Source: Physella acuta (taxonomy: Eukaryota > Mollusca > Gastropoda > Physidae). From it: a DNA stretch of 64,000 bases. Positions 48,803 to 60,282 of the stretch are shown here, in pieces (the first letter of the stretch is position 1; each line of letters opens with the position of its first letter). The stretch covers positions 382,501 through 446,500 of the forward strand of contig NW_026732026.1 in assembly GCF_028476545.1 (NCBI RefSeq), given 5' to 3'. The notes under the pieces are model-generated. The model searched no databases. It had not been told where the DNA came from and saw nothing but the letters and a program-made list of their open reading frames with translations. A program made the position numbers and the translations under genes.

Positions 48803-49321
48803 GATCTCCCCTAAACTTTCTCGAATATTCTAATATAACACGACGGGGGATGGCAACTAAGGACATAGACAATATTTGTAATCCATTTTTAATTACTTAA
48901 ACTTTTTGTAATAGAATAGAATCTCGTAAAAAAAAGAATTACACAACAAGTGAAAGCCAAATAAAATGTGTATAACAGTGCGGGATATTCATCATCATCA
49001 TCATCATTCCTTTGTGGTCCTGGGGAATAAAGAGCTGTAACCACACATTTCCTGCCCCCTTACTGTGCCCATGTGAGCCCAGCTGTTTTCGCCTCTTCTT
49101 CAACGGTTCTTCTCCATGTCTTCCTTGGCCGGACCACCCTCCTTTTTCCCTGGGGATTCCAGTCCATAGCATGTTTTGCGATGTTTTCTTTTTCACTTCT
49201 TAATGTGTGTCCGATGCATCCCCATTTACGGGCCTTGATATCTTTCTCTATTGGCGGGATATTATTAGTACTTTATAAATTCACATACGTTTTTTTTAGA
49301 AATCGGAAATAGCGTAAATTA
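48803..49321 (+). mobile_element. Hairpin-ended repeat, copy D, interrupted
   Basis: Starts GATCTCCCCTAAACTTTCTC and matches copy B up to GTGCGGGATATT. After a 264-bp LINE insertion it resumes at ATTAGTACTTTATAAATTCA, and stops where a G-run MITE joins at 49322. Confidence 0.7.
48990..49253 (-). mobile_element. 5'-truncated LINE tail with 10-bp target duplication
   Basis: GCGGGATATT occurs on both sides (48980-48989, 49254-49263). The minus strand encodes an open C-terminal tail, DWNPQGKRRVVRPRKTW then RRTVEEEAKTAGLTWAQ and a stop, the standard end of many LINE reverse transcriptases. It is followed by a short 3' UTR and an (ATG)6 tail. Trinucleotide tails are common in RTE-type LINEs, which is the tentative clade. 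Confidence 0.85.
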
Positions 49322-49451
49322 CTGGTAAAAGTATATATTTTCTATATAAAATTTTTTCGTGGGGGGGGGGGGAGAGGCGGTAGATGTTTTTGGGATTTGG
49401 GAGAGGGGAGCGGAGTCCCCCTTCCCGAAGAGATGCCTGGAATAAACTCTG
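49322..49451. mobile_element. G-run hAT-type MITE, partial copy
   Basis: ACTGGTAAAAGTATATATTT, G runs, then GAGATGCCTGGAATAAACTC and TG. Its left end abuts the interrupted hairpin-ended repeat. Confidence 0.65.
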
Positions 49452-50005
49452 CTGCTTACTCGATTTTCAGAAAGCCTTTTTGAAGAACAAGACGCAATTG
49501 TTCCTATGATTTTGATTATTATTTTAAAATAGAATAGTAATGTATGTGCAAAGTGGAATATATAGGCCTACACTTTCTTTTATATAAAAAAAAAACCTTT
49601 CGTAGTTTGTGGCCAGACATAGGAAAATGCTATCTATGCTGTCTATATGTCTGGGGAATACAAGGTTATGGATAAAATTATATTGAAAATGAACAAGAAT
49701 GCTATGTAAATCATATATGTGCTGACCAGTCTCCGAATCTTGTTGGTAGAGCAATATTTTGTTGTTGTTTTGATGCAGTAAAAAAAAAATTGGAATTGTT
49801 CAAGAAATAGCCCATAAAACTTCTATCCATTATCTACAAATAGATAGACAGGCCAACGTAATATTAATATGAAAGTATTGAAAGTCTGACACATCAGGAT
49901 CTGTAGTGGGTGTGGGTAATAATTAACTTTCCTTTCCAATCAATATTCTTAAATGTGGGAGTAGAAGCAATTTCTAGATTGATTATTCGCTGCAAATGGC
50001 TTGAG

Positions 50006-50052
<47 letters not shown>

Positions 50053-51036
50053 TGTAGATGATGAAGATGACATTAATGAGTTTAAAACAACAAGGACTCA
50101 AGGTAAACAACGTTCATTTTCTATCTCATTGGGGTGGGGGGGGGGGGGGGGGGACACAATCATTTGTATGAGGTGTCTCAAACAGCATGTAAATCAATGG
50201 GAATTTTTAAAAAATTAAACAAGGCTCCCATTAATAGGGGCTAAAAGTAACAATTGTGTCTGTTGTTTTTTTTATATTTGACTCCTTATTTATTAAGATA
50301 AAAACAATGCAACACATACACATAAACAATAGACTGAAAATTTAAAATGAACTTAAAATCTTGTTAGTAATTTTTTTTTGAGATATCAATGAAAAAAACG
50401 TGCTCTGGTCAAGGTTGTGACTTCTTGTCCCAAGTTACTACAGCGAAATTTAGTCACTGAAATTTAATTAAATTAAAATCGATCAGTAGTGATATCTCAG
50501 TTTATAACATCAACACTTAACTCTACTTCATGACATTTTTCCTCTCTAAAATTCTCTGGGGTTTGGGTACAGACAGTAACATCAAAGGACGGGGGTGCGA
50601 ACTGCACCTGGAGATACCCAAATAAATTTAAAAAATCCAATACATTATTTTAATTAAGAGAAAAATATGGCACTGTACAATTGAATCAGTAACACGTTAT
50701 ATATAGGCCTACATTAATATACTTTACACTAAAACTAATCACATCGGGTGGCCCCAAGCATTGTGACGCATCTGGATAAAAAATAACTTCTCATGATATC
50801 TGCAAAACAATCAACATATAACCAGCAGATTATGTCCGTCGGTGAACAGAAAAATTATTAATTTAATTAAAACCCTTCATATAATTAAAACAAAGAAAAA
50901 AAACATGATGTTGCCTAGCAACACGGTGTAGCTTGTAACCCCACGCAGTGTATTAGCTTTGTAACCCCACGCAGTGTGTTAGCTTGCCCCACAACAGTAT
51001 TTGACGGATTCCCCCCCCCCCCCACCCCCACCCTCC
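49452..51036. other. Interval without recognised gene
   Basis: Contains a 41-bp TA array at 50008-50048, a G run at 50131-50153 and C-rich tracts at 51011-51039. Open frames are short. Confidence 0.45.
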
Positions 51037-51044
51037 CCCATATG

Positions 51045-51751
51045 CAGGGGCGGAACTACAGTGCCGCCAGACCCCGCAATGCGGGGGGGCCCACGACGTT
51101 TAGGGGCCCAATTCCGACCAAAAAAACAAACAATGAATTTTCTTTTCATAAATAATATTTTTCGCGCACCTTGATAGTGGTTTTGTAAAAAACAAACATG
51201 TCTACTATAGCAGTGATTGTTCTACAGTAACTAACACACACTGTTGCGTAGAAAAATATAAAATCTACAAGAGCTGTAGTTTGAAAGATAGACAAACGTT
51301 CACACTACTTCCATGACTTACAGCCCTTCTTTAAAATAAGGGTCCCCATAAAGCTCATTTAAATAGCTTTGTACTGTGTAAGTTAAAAAGCAATTTATTC
51401 TCTTAATTATTATCTAAATAAGGCATACTAACGAATCCTAAAGGTATAAAAATGAATGTATTCAAAACTAATAATATAAATACAAAAAATCATAAAATTA
51501 AACAACGCGAGAAACCATTGCACAAATCAAGCTTACGTATTTATATAAATTTGACCAGCTTGAAAAATTTAATTGTATTATCAATATGCGGGTAAACATG
51601 AAAATGTAATTAAAACACTTGTAAAACAGGGATTATTGCGGGCCCGAAATGAGTTCGGACTTATTGTTGTCTGGTTCGTTATCTCAGAGTGGTTATACAT
51701 TGCAATGAAATAGATTAAAATAGACTATTTAAAAATTAGAGAAGCACGCTA

Positions 51752-51850
<99 letters not shown>

Positions 51851-51903
51851 GGGCCCAAAATTTTTATTTGCGGGGGAGCCTTTTTTTTCTAGTTCCGCCA
51901 CTG
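51045..51903. mobile_element. hAT-type element with perfect target duplication
   Basis: CAGGGGCGGAACTACAGTGC at the left and CTAGTTCCGCCACTG at the right are inverted ends. CCCATATG flanks both (51037-51044, 51904-51911), an exact 8-bp duplication. The subterminal GCGGGGGGGCCC is mirrored by GGGGGGGCCCAAAA. The interior is non-coding and holds a TA array at 51754-51847. Confidence 0.82.
51754..51847. repeat. (AT)n microsatellite inside a hAT element
   Basis: 94 bases of TA dinucleotide directly before the right subterminal GGGGGGCCC. Confidence 0.97.
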
Positions 51904-51911
51904 CCCATATG

Positions 51912-52308
51912 TTTACTATCTCGTATACAGAGTATTGTAATCGTGCAGAAAAATTAAATGGTATTTTAACAGTTTTTGCAAGTTTTCTCCTCCCCACAGT
52001 CATATACGTAATGTAAAGGATGCGTAGTGATCATGCAAAAATCTAAATAGAGATTTTGACAAATTTTGACGTTTTATGAATTCGCGGAGCTGAAAAGATC
52101 TTAGTTACCATTTTGTCTGTTTTTAATGTGTGTCTGTAGACATGATTACTTGAGTACCGTTTTAGTTATGTAGGCCAAATTTCAGCTATAAGAGTTTTTA
52201 TCGAATTTGTAGTTTTCTTTCAACTTTGTGAGCGATTTCCGGTAACCAGAAATGATATATACTGTACTTCCGGTCTATCAAAAGCTGATAGCTTGAGTAC
52301 CATTAAGC
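51912..52308 (-). mobile_element. Hairpin-ended repeat, copy E, partial
   Basis: On the plus strand: TTTACTATCTCGTATACAGA, then the GATTTCCGGTAACC and CTTGAGTACC motifs in the same order as copy C. It stops where the MITE composite begins. Confidence 0.6.
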
Positions 52309-52820
52309 AGTGGCGTAGCGAGGTCGGGTGTCACCCGGTGCGGCACTTAATGGTGTCACCCCCCAGAGGCGTAGCGACCCTTCCTGGGTACAAACTTTCA
52401 AATTTTCGATTTTTTGCATTCCCCCCCCCTGAAACTTTGCACCTCTTAAAACACTATTTAACACTCGAATTAATAACTTAATTAAGTCACTACGTGGAAT
52501 TATCATTTTTCTCTATATATTTTGCTATTTTTTGCCTTGGTGTCGCCCCCCTAAATGGTGTCACCCGGTGCGGTCCGCCCCCCCCCCAGTGTTTCTTCCA
52601 GACTTTTTTTCTCCGGGGGGGCACTTGAAATCTTCGGGGGGGGGGGCGGTAAACTTTCTTCGGGGGGGGGGGCGGACACTGTTAAAAGTATATATTTTCT
52701 ATATAAATTATATAAATTTCATATCGTTCGGGGGGGGGGGGGGGGGCGGTAAAAAATTTTCGGGGGGGCTTCGCCCACCCGAAGAGATGCCTGGAAGAAA
52801 CTCTGCCCCCCCCCTCGCTA
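52309..52820. mobile_element. Nested MITE composite
   Basis: An outer hAT-type element starts CAGTGGCGTAGCGAGGTCGG and shows GGTGTCACCCGGTGCGG on both sides of an insert. The first insert begins CAGAGGCGTAGCGACCCTTC at about 52366 and is truncated. The second is the complete G-run MITE at 52587-52805. The outer right end is eroded (CTCGCTATGTGAC). Confidence 0.65.
52587..52805. mobile_element. G-run hAT MITE, complete copy
   Basis: CAGTGTTTCTTCCAGAC at the left and GCCTGGAAGAAACTCTG at the right, inverted. It is flanked by C octamers on both sides, consistent with an 8-bp duplication but not decisive. The 219-bp body has four G runs around the core TAAAAGTATATATTTTCTAT. Confidence 0.78.
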
Positions 52821-52821
52821 T

Positions 52822-53072
52822 GTGACGGTGATGAGGGGGAGGGGGGTAGATGGTGTGACGTCATACTTTTGCATTATAAAACAACAATGTTAGAAATCGA
52901 GTTTTAGCCGTTATTTAGCGTTTGAGACAACTGTTTAAATAATTGATTAAAATACTCTATGTTGACAGAGTTCAAACAAGATTTTGGAAAAATATCGATG
53001 TTTTAAGAAAAGTTCAACTGCAATTTTGAGGAGGGTTGTAAAAAAAGCGTGACGTCATTTATAGATAACCCA
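52822..53072. mobile_element. GGTCATCCATAAAT-type MITE, diverged partial copy
   Basis: Matches the interior of 17091-17508 (GGTGTGACGTCAT, TCGAGTTTTAGCCGTTATTT, ATACTCTATGTTGAC) and ends GCGTGACGTCATTTATAGAT. The left terminus is missing. Confidence 0.65.
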
Positions 53073-53383
53073 AAGGCGAAAACTATCACCCTAGTCGCCC
53101 GTTGTATTTCTCACTCAATTGGCCATTTATCTAGTTGTAACGAAAATGTTTATTGCAAAATGAAAGTTCTTGATTTTTAAGTAGTCACTCTAACTGATTT
53201 ATTAACATCCCATAGTTGAAATGTGTGTAGGAATATTCCTTATATTACTGTATATTTCCTTTATTACTAAATTAGGCTCTAAATTATAACTATTTCAGTG
53301 AAACAGCTCTCCCGCCACTTTCGCCGTAGTACCGTAGTAGTATGCGGGTCAAAAAAAGGAAACAAACACTAACTTCATAATTA

Positions 53384-53936
<553 letters not shown>

Positions 53937-53942
<6 letters not shown>

Positions 53943-55095
53943 CTAGATCTAGATCTAGAAAATCTAGATCTAGATCTAGATTCTAATAGATTTTTTAAAA
54001 AAAAACGCCAGCTGGAAGATTTGCTGCCACATATTTGATTAAATGGAGATTTCAATCGTCACAACTGCATACGCACATCTAGTCAATAGGTGACTAGAAT
54101 CTAGATCTAGATAGATCTTGACTTAGTAGAGTCTTAGACGTCTAGTGATACTGCTAGCTAGTAAATCGAGTTAGCAGATGTGTGCAGGGTAAGTAGATTA
54201 GATCTAATTTTAATTCGTTTAGCGGACTAAGTGACGTTCGGGGCTAACTTCAGGCGTGTTTGGAAAACATATGTCTGCCAGGTGTGTTATAAGTTATAAT
54301 ATTATTTAATTACGTTTCTTCATATTTTTTCACCTTTTTTTCACTTCTACTTTTAAATAAAGATAACAAATCGGTTATTTAGGCCTAGTGCTAACCAAGC
54401 GGATCTTAATTAATCCCCCCCCCCTCCCGCAACCAATCATCTCTAAGCGTAAGTTAGAATAACTTAGACCTACACTACTAGAATCTAGATCTAGATTCTA
54501 GATATCTAGACCTTCTAGATCTTAGTAGAATCTAGATCTACACTAGGCTACTCTAGTACTCTACTGTTTCGCGTCTCACATTTTCTCCAAGTTCCGTGTT
54601 ACCGTGTAATTTAGTGTGTAACTGGAGTTATAGTGTGTAAAGTAGTAAGTGTTGTAGTAATAAGTAATAGTAAATAGTAATAAGTCAGTACTGTGTACTG
54701 TTAGCAGTCAAGTGGTAAGTAATCTAGACTAGATCGTCTAGATCTAGAAAGCTAGATGGATAATTACTTATATCTAGATCTAGATCTAGGCTAATTTAAT
54801 AGTCTCTATATTTATTATTAGATCTAGTACTAGATCTAGAGATCTAGTATTATACTAGATCTATAACTGAAAAGTATACTCGATATAATTAAATATATAG
54901 TGATATATTATCTAGATCTAGGCCTAGTGATAGATCTAGATCTAGATCTAGATTTCTAAATCTAGATTAGATCTGAAGCAAAACGTCTCCCGGCCTGGCC
55001 TCAACCAACCGACGGGCTCGTTGCATACTAGATTCTAGATCTAGATCTAGATAGATCTAGTCTAGATCTAGATCTAGATCTAGGTCTAGATCCAT
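53937..55095. repeat. CTAGAT-rich region
   Basis: Runs of TAGATCTAGATCTAGA-type sequence at 53938-53985, 54480-54545, 54730-54790, 54830-54865, 54915-54970 and 55028-55092. Between them the sequence is AT-rich and non-coding. Confidence 0.85.
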
Positions 55096-55319
55096 TGTGC
55101 ACCTAAGGAACATGATATTAAAGTGTGGAATACTTGGACAAGACAGCCTACAAATTTGGACAAAATTTTAATTCATACAAAATTAATTCGGCCTAGGCAT
55201 CTAATTAAGTCAAATTTAATGTCTTCATGTTGTGACCCACATGCCAACTTTGAAACGAATATGTCTGTTAGAAGTGCCCAAACTTTTGCTCGCCTGTGGC
55301 GAATAGCTTGTTAAAATTG

Positions 55320-56285
55320 CCAAAAATTTCATGCCTTCGCCAAGGTGATGGTGGCCATCTTGGATTTTATTTACCTTTTTACATCAAAATGACTCAAAGA
55401 TGGATTATGCAAATTTGATAAAAACTTGCAAGATTTAGAGTTGCTAACAACAGTGATGGATTCATTTTAAAATACTTTTATTTTTACAATTATTTCTTTC
55501 AGAAAATCACTTTAAATAAAACGGGAGTGATCTCTACTAAACTTTCTTGAATTTATATAACACTACGGGGATGGCAACTCAGAATATAAACATGATTTTT
55601 AATCAGATTTTACATACTAAAAAAAAAGGATTGTGCATCAAGTGAAAGGCAAACAATACGTGTATAGTGCGGAATATTAGTACTTTATAAATTCATATAG
55701 GTTTTTTGAGAAATCGGAAATAGTGTACTACTTCCGCTAAACGGAAATTACTCAAAATTTGACAGAAGGCAGAGAATTAGATCTTTTACTTTTATCTGTG
55801 TGAAAGTTTTAGGCTTTTGAAAAACCAAGAGTAGAATAAGTTCCACTTCTGGTTACCGGAAATCGCTCTAAAGTTGATACAGAACTACAAATTTTATATT
55901 TGAAATTTCACAAACTAGCTGTAACGGTACTAAAGTTATCGTGTTCACAGACATATACACACACACACTTAGACACACAGATATATGGACAAAATTGTTT
56001 TTCGACTCAGGGTGGTGTAAAACATTAAGATTTGTGAAACTCTCTATTTCAATTTTTTTGCACGATTACAATACGCATATGAGAAAGTAAAAAACATACA
56101 TTTGTGCAAAAAATACACCATTTTAACTGTAAAAGAAAAACCATAAAAATTTTCAAAAATGTGTTCTATCAGTTTTGTTGGTAGGCCTATATGTACAGAA
56201 TAACCATAGAAAATTTTAATGTTAAAATTGCAAAAAAAAAATCCAAGATGGTTGCCATCACCATGGCAACGGCAGGAAATTTTGG
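55320..56285. repeat. Inverted repeat arms around a hairpin-ended repeat
   Basis: Left arm 55320-55370 (CCAAGGTGATGGTGGCCATC, TTGGATTTT) and right arm 56236-56285 (AAAATCCAAGATGGTTGCCA, TCACCATGG) pair over about 50 bases with several mismatches. Copy F of the hairpin-ended repeat sits between them. An unclassified foldback or TIR relic. Confidence 0.65.
55515..56093 (+). mobile_element. Hairpin-ended repeat, copy F
   Basis: Starts AAAACGGGAGTGATCTCTAC and ends GAGAAAGTAAAAA. It shares the internal ACTCAAAATTTGACAGAAGG and CGTGTTCACAGACA motifs with copies B and C, but is shorter and more diverged. Confidence 0.65.
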
Positions 56286-56880
56286 ACCATTTAAATTTTT
56301 TTAGACTTAACTCTTTCAGTTATAACTATATGCTAGATATGATAGCATTAGGTTTATTAATAAGCATTTTGGCTAATTTGGTTTTCATCTCCTGCCCATG
56401 CCCTTAATTAAATGCATTGAAAGTAATAAGTAAGAAAAGAAAACAAATTTGCTTTCTTTAAGGTCGCAAAAATGTGATGAGCCACAAATGTATTCATTAT
56501 AGATATACTATATTGCAAGCACATTGTCTTTATTTTCTTATTGTCAGTGCATTTAAATATAAAAAAAGCATAGGACGGATAAAGCAGGGAATAGACACCA
56601 CATCATGGTATTATGATCAGTTGGTTACTATTAGCCTATGAGGCCCCAGTTGACACCCCACCTTTTAGATTCCTCCTTCACAAAAAGTCAACCCCCCCTA
56701 CCTCGCAATCACACCACACCTCAACATACACCCCACCTCCCAAATTGTATTTTTATTTTTTAAAGAAGGATGAAAGACCCTTATAACTCAAAATCACATT
56801 TTGATGACACATGTGTTGATTTCCACTTTGGATTTTCTCTCAGTATTCAAATTGGAGATAAATAATATACTTTATTTTTT
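56286..56880. other. Gene-free interval upstream of PNP
   Basis: The PNP promoter and 5' UTR exon may lie here or farther upstream. I found no donor that could be tied to the acceptor at 56882-56887. Confidence 0.4.
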
Positions 56881-56927
56881 ATTTCAGCTACTGAAAATTG
56901 ACCTTTAAAAGATTGAAGAAATTTACA

Positions 56928-59900
56928 ATGGCTGTTGATATGTCTGCTATAGGGTATGTTAAGAAAATATACTTTATATAAACATCTTTTTATATAGTCA
57001 AATCAGTTATTTATTGCAATTTGCAAAAGTAAATTCAGATCTCTATGGTCTATAATTTTTAAAAAGGCTTCTTTTGGCTGCTTGTACAATGGGAAATAAA
57101 TGTAGACAAAGATTTATATTTTTCCATTTTCTTTTATTCTAAACTTATAGAAAAACACTAGTTGTGGAAAATTGTAATAGTAGGTATGGCTAAATGTTTA
57201 CTAAAAAAAAAAAATCTGACACTTTTTTGACCTAACAAATGTTTATTGAGAAAGAAATTTTAATTATTTAAATCTTCATAGAAGAATCTACACAATTTTT
57301 TTTTAAGTTTTAAACTTTATTTTGCTGAATTCACTTTTAAAAATGGTTGATTGCATCACTTAACTTGTAGAGTTTATATAAAATAATACAGAAATAAATT
57401 TGATAACACCGGGATTGTGTGTTTAACTGCTTAGCACTAACAAGAATGAAAATTACCATTTAACTCCAATAACAAATTATGAAAAAGTAAAATTCAGATT
57501 CATTTTTAAGAAAAATGATTGTTGAAGTTCTGTTTTTTGTTATATAAATTTTAAAAATATTTAAACATGTTTTTTTTAAAACTACTAAAGTATCCTTTTG
57601 ACTATTCATAATGAACCTCCTCTGTTATTACTGTAAGTTGTAAGGTTATTCTTTTCATCTTTTCTCTTATCCTTGTCCTGGTAACAACTAACTATGGATA
57701 AAAACTAACTCTGCTTGTAAAACTGCTTAGTATTTAAAACTCATTGCTGTTAACACTTAATTTACAAGAATCACATTCTTTAAATAAAACACATGATAAA
57801 CATAGTCAATTTTTCTACAGTAATCATTTGTCATTTAAGTAATGATAGTGTCAGTAAATATTAAAATATATTTAGACAGAAGATTAAATATTATGGTCTT
57901 TCATTTTTGTCAACTTTAATTATTTAAGGATCAAATTTTACCAATAATTTCAGTCAAATTTTATATTTTATTATTCAATGTGTTATATATGATGAATAGG
58001 TGTGTATTTTATTCTCTCTGTGATCAGGTATACATTTGAAGATATCCAGGGCATGGCTAATGCAATCCTAAAGCATACCCCTCTCCGCCCCAAGGTGGGT
58101 CTTATATGTGGAACAGGTCTAGGAGGAATAGGAGATGCTGTTGAAAATCCTGTAACAATTCCTTATGATAAAATACCCGGATTTCCTGTCATTACAGGTA
58201 AGCATAAATTGTTTACCAATTGGATGAGAAATGTGGAAGGATTGGACACACTTTGCACAAACCAACAAACATCACCAGACAGGAATTACTTTGGAACCCA
58301 CCAAGGAGAGGTTTAACTAAGTAGACCCAAACAGGCTTGGAAAAGATCATTGTCAAAGAAAGCCTGAATGTCATGGACCCAACTTGAAGGAAGCACTCAA
58401 AACTGAATAAGATGGAGAGGTGTGGTTGCATCCCTATGCTCCACAAGTTAACTTGAGATAGCATTAAAAGCTACGTGGCTTATTTAAATTTGAGAAGGTA
58501 GTTTATGCATAACATGTTTTATTTTTATTAGTCATCAGTTGTGCACCCAAGATGTTATGGTTGGCCATGTCTTGTTTTCAGTCTGGCTAAGTCTCATTGA
58601 TGATTCCAAGCTTCTTGCCTGACTAGAGACTGGTTGTTGTTTTTGACAAATCTGAGAGTTTACAAAAGTTGAGATGATTTAACTTGAATTCTATTATTTC
58701 TTTACAGTGGTGGGGCATGCTGGGAAATTTGTGATAGGCACTTTAAAAGGAAAACCAGTTCTTTTAATGATGGGAAGATTTCATTATTACGAAGGACATC
58801 CTATGTGGAAGGTTTATTGAGATTTATTTTTAAAAATCTGCCTTTTATATTAGCTTAGTTTTTACTGTGATAAATTGATAGATCCTGAAGGTAATACATT
58901 AATAAATATTAAATAAGCTAAAGATGTTATGATGTGAAATATGTCATGTGTATGTTTGACATGCCAGGTTGCCATGCCAGTCCGTGTCATGAAAGCCATG
59001 GGGATAGAAACCCTACTGTTAACCAATGCCGCAGGTGGGCTAAATCAAGACTACAAGACAGGTGACATCATGCTCCTGACAGATCATATTGATCTACCTG
59101 GTCTAACTGGAGAATGTGTGCTCATTGGTAAAAATGATGAAAGGTAATTTTTCTTTTAACTTCTTTAGCTTGTTTGATATTTATATTTTTTTAAAGAATT
59201 ATGACATTGTAATTTCAAGCTACTAGGATAGTTAAAATAATACATTTAAGTTCAAATAAAAAAGTTTGTACGGAAAATAAATAATAAGATTGAAGTGTTG
59301 TTCTTCAATACTTTTTAATGTTTTTAATGTGTAATGAAAATTAAATATTTATTTTCTAACAAAAGGTTTGGTCCAAGATTTGTTGCTACCAATGGAGCCT
59401 ACGATGTAGATCTGAGGCAGAAGTTCTTGAAGGTAGCCTCTGATTTGGGTCACGCCAAATTAATGAGGGAAGGTGTTTACATTATGATTGGTGGACCCAC
59501 ATTTTCCTCGGCAGCTGAAGCTCGTGTGCTGCGCATGTTTGGAGCTGATGCTGTTGGTGAGTTTGTCAATAATCCTCTGCATTATTAGTGTTTTACAGGC
59601 TCCTCTTTGTATGATTTCCAACTTTAGTGACTGGAATTCCTTAAGCACCTGGTACAACCTTGTTGGTAACTTATCTTCTTTTATTTTAAATTTTCACTTG
59701 TCACAAGTAATTCAATGAGATTTTACAAAGGTTGACCTGACTTGCTGTGTTGAGTTTAACATACACACACGATCTTCTTCTTAATCCTGTTCGTGCCCAA
59801 GACACAAATGACAGATTAAGTAGAGTTCATCTGATTTATTGACCTCGGCATATGAAGGGATAGTGTGGTCAGCACTATGCCCAGTTGCCTATGTTTCCCT

Positions 59901-60282
59901 AACGTAAGTTAGGTACCCATCAGAGCTGGGTGGACTCAGGGATGTTCCTCTGATTTGAACCCCGATTTGAACTTGCGACTCTCGGATGAGCAGTCTAGCT
60001 CTCTATTGCTAGGCCACGCCGTCCCCCCACACACACAATCTAGGTTGCTGTAATACACCCCTTCCACTTATATATTTGACAGGAATGAGTACAGTGCCTG
60101 AAGCTGTTGTGGGGCGCCACAGTGGTATGCGTGTGTTTGGGGTCTCCCTCATCACTGACATGGTGGACCTGGATGTGGGATCTCAGTTTCAGGTCACCCA
60201 CGAGGAGGTTTTAAAGACAGCCAATGAACGAGCCCAGCTAATGCAAAAAATGTTCCTGAACTTTGTACAACTTATTGACTAG
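56928..60282 (+). CDS. PNP: Purine nucleoside phosphorylase, trimeric family, with MTAP-like base pocket
   Basis: Purine nucleoside phosphorylase cleaves purine (deoxy)ribonucleosides with phosphate to free base and (deoxy)ribose-1-phosphate in cytosolic purine salvage. Coding exons: 56928-56953, 58028-58197, 58708-58811, 58968-59143, 59366-59556, 60083-60282. Every junction is GT-AG, phases run 2,1,0,2,1, and the sum is 288 residues plus TAG; human PNP has 289, and numbering here is human plus 5 with no gap in the active-site blocks. Visible motifs: ICGTGLGG (phosphate loop, 35-42), GHAG (68-71), [10 protein letters not shown] (87-96, Arg89 and His91), LTNAAGGLN (118-126), [10 protein letters not shown] (201-210), GADAVGMSTVPE (218-229), SLITDMV (244-250), THEEVL (261-266). 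Oddities: Thr38 replaces human Ser33, Ser206 replaces Glu201, and Asp248 replaces Asn243, all as in methylthioadenosine phosphorylase. His262 (human His257, contacts the 5'-OH) is kept. The ATG follows a probable acceptor (TTTCAG at 56882-56887), so a 5' UTR exon lies upstream. Family certain; substrate preference inferred. Confidence 0.96.
58238..58450 (+). mobile_element. Decayed LINE tail in PNP intron 2
   Basis: Reads [19 protein letters not shown] then WNPPRR before a stop, matching the WIGHTLRKP..NITRQAL.WNPQGKR signature of LINE reverse-transcriptase tails. The rest is frame-broken and ends near TATGCTCCACAAG (compare LCS/LCP ends). Same sense as the host gene. Confidence 0.7.
59770..60030 (-). 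mobile_element. tRNA-derived SINE copy 5 in PNP intron 5
   Basis: The minus strand reads GGACGGCGTGGCCTAGCAAT (A box region), CGCAAGTTCAAATC (B box region), GCATAGTGCTGACCACACTA, CATATGCCGAGGTCAATAAA, and a GATTAAGAAGAAGATC tail. It is the longest copy in the window, about 260 bases, antisense to PNP and about 50 bases from the exon 6 acceptor. Confidence 0.8.
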
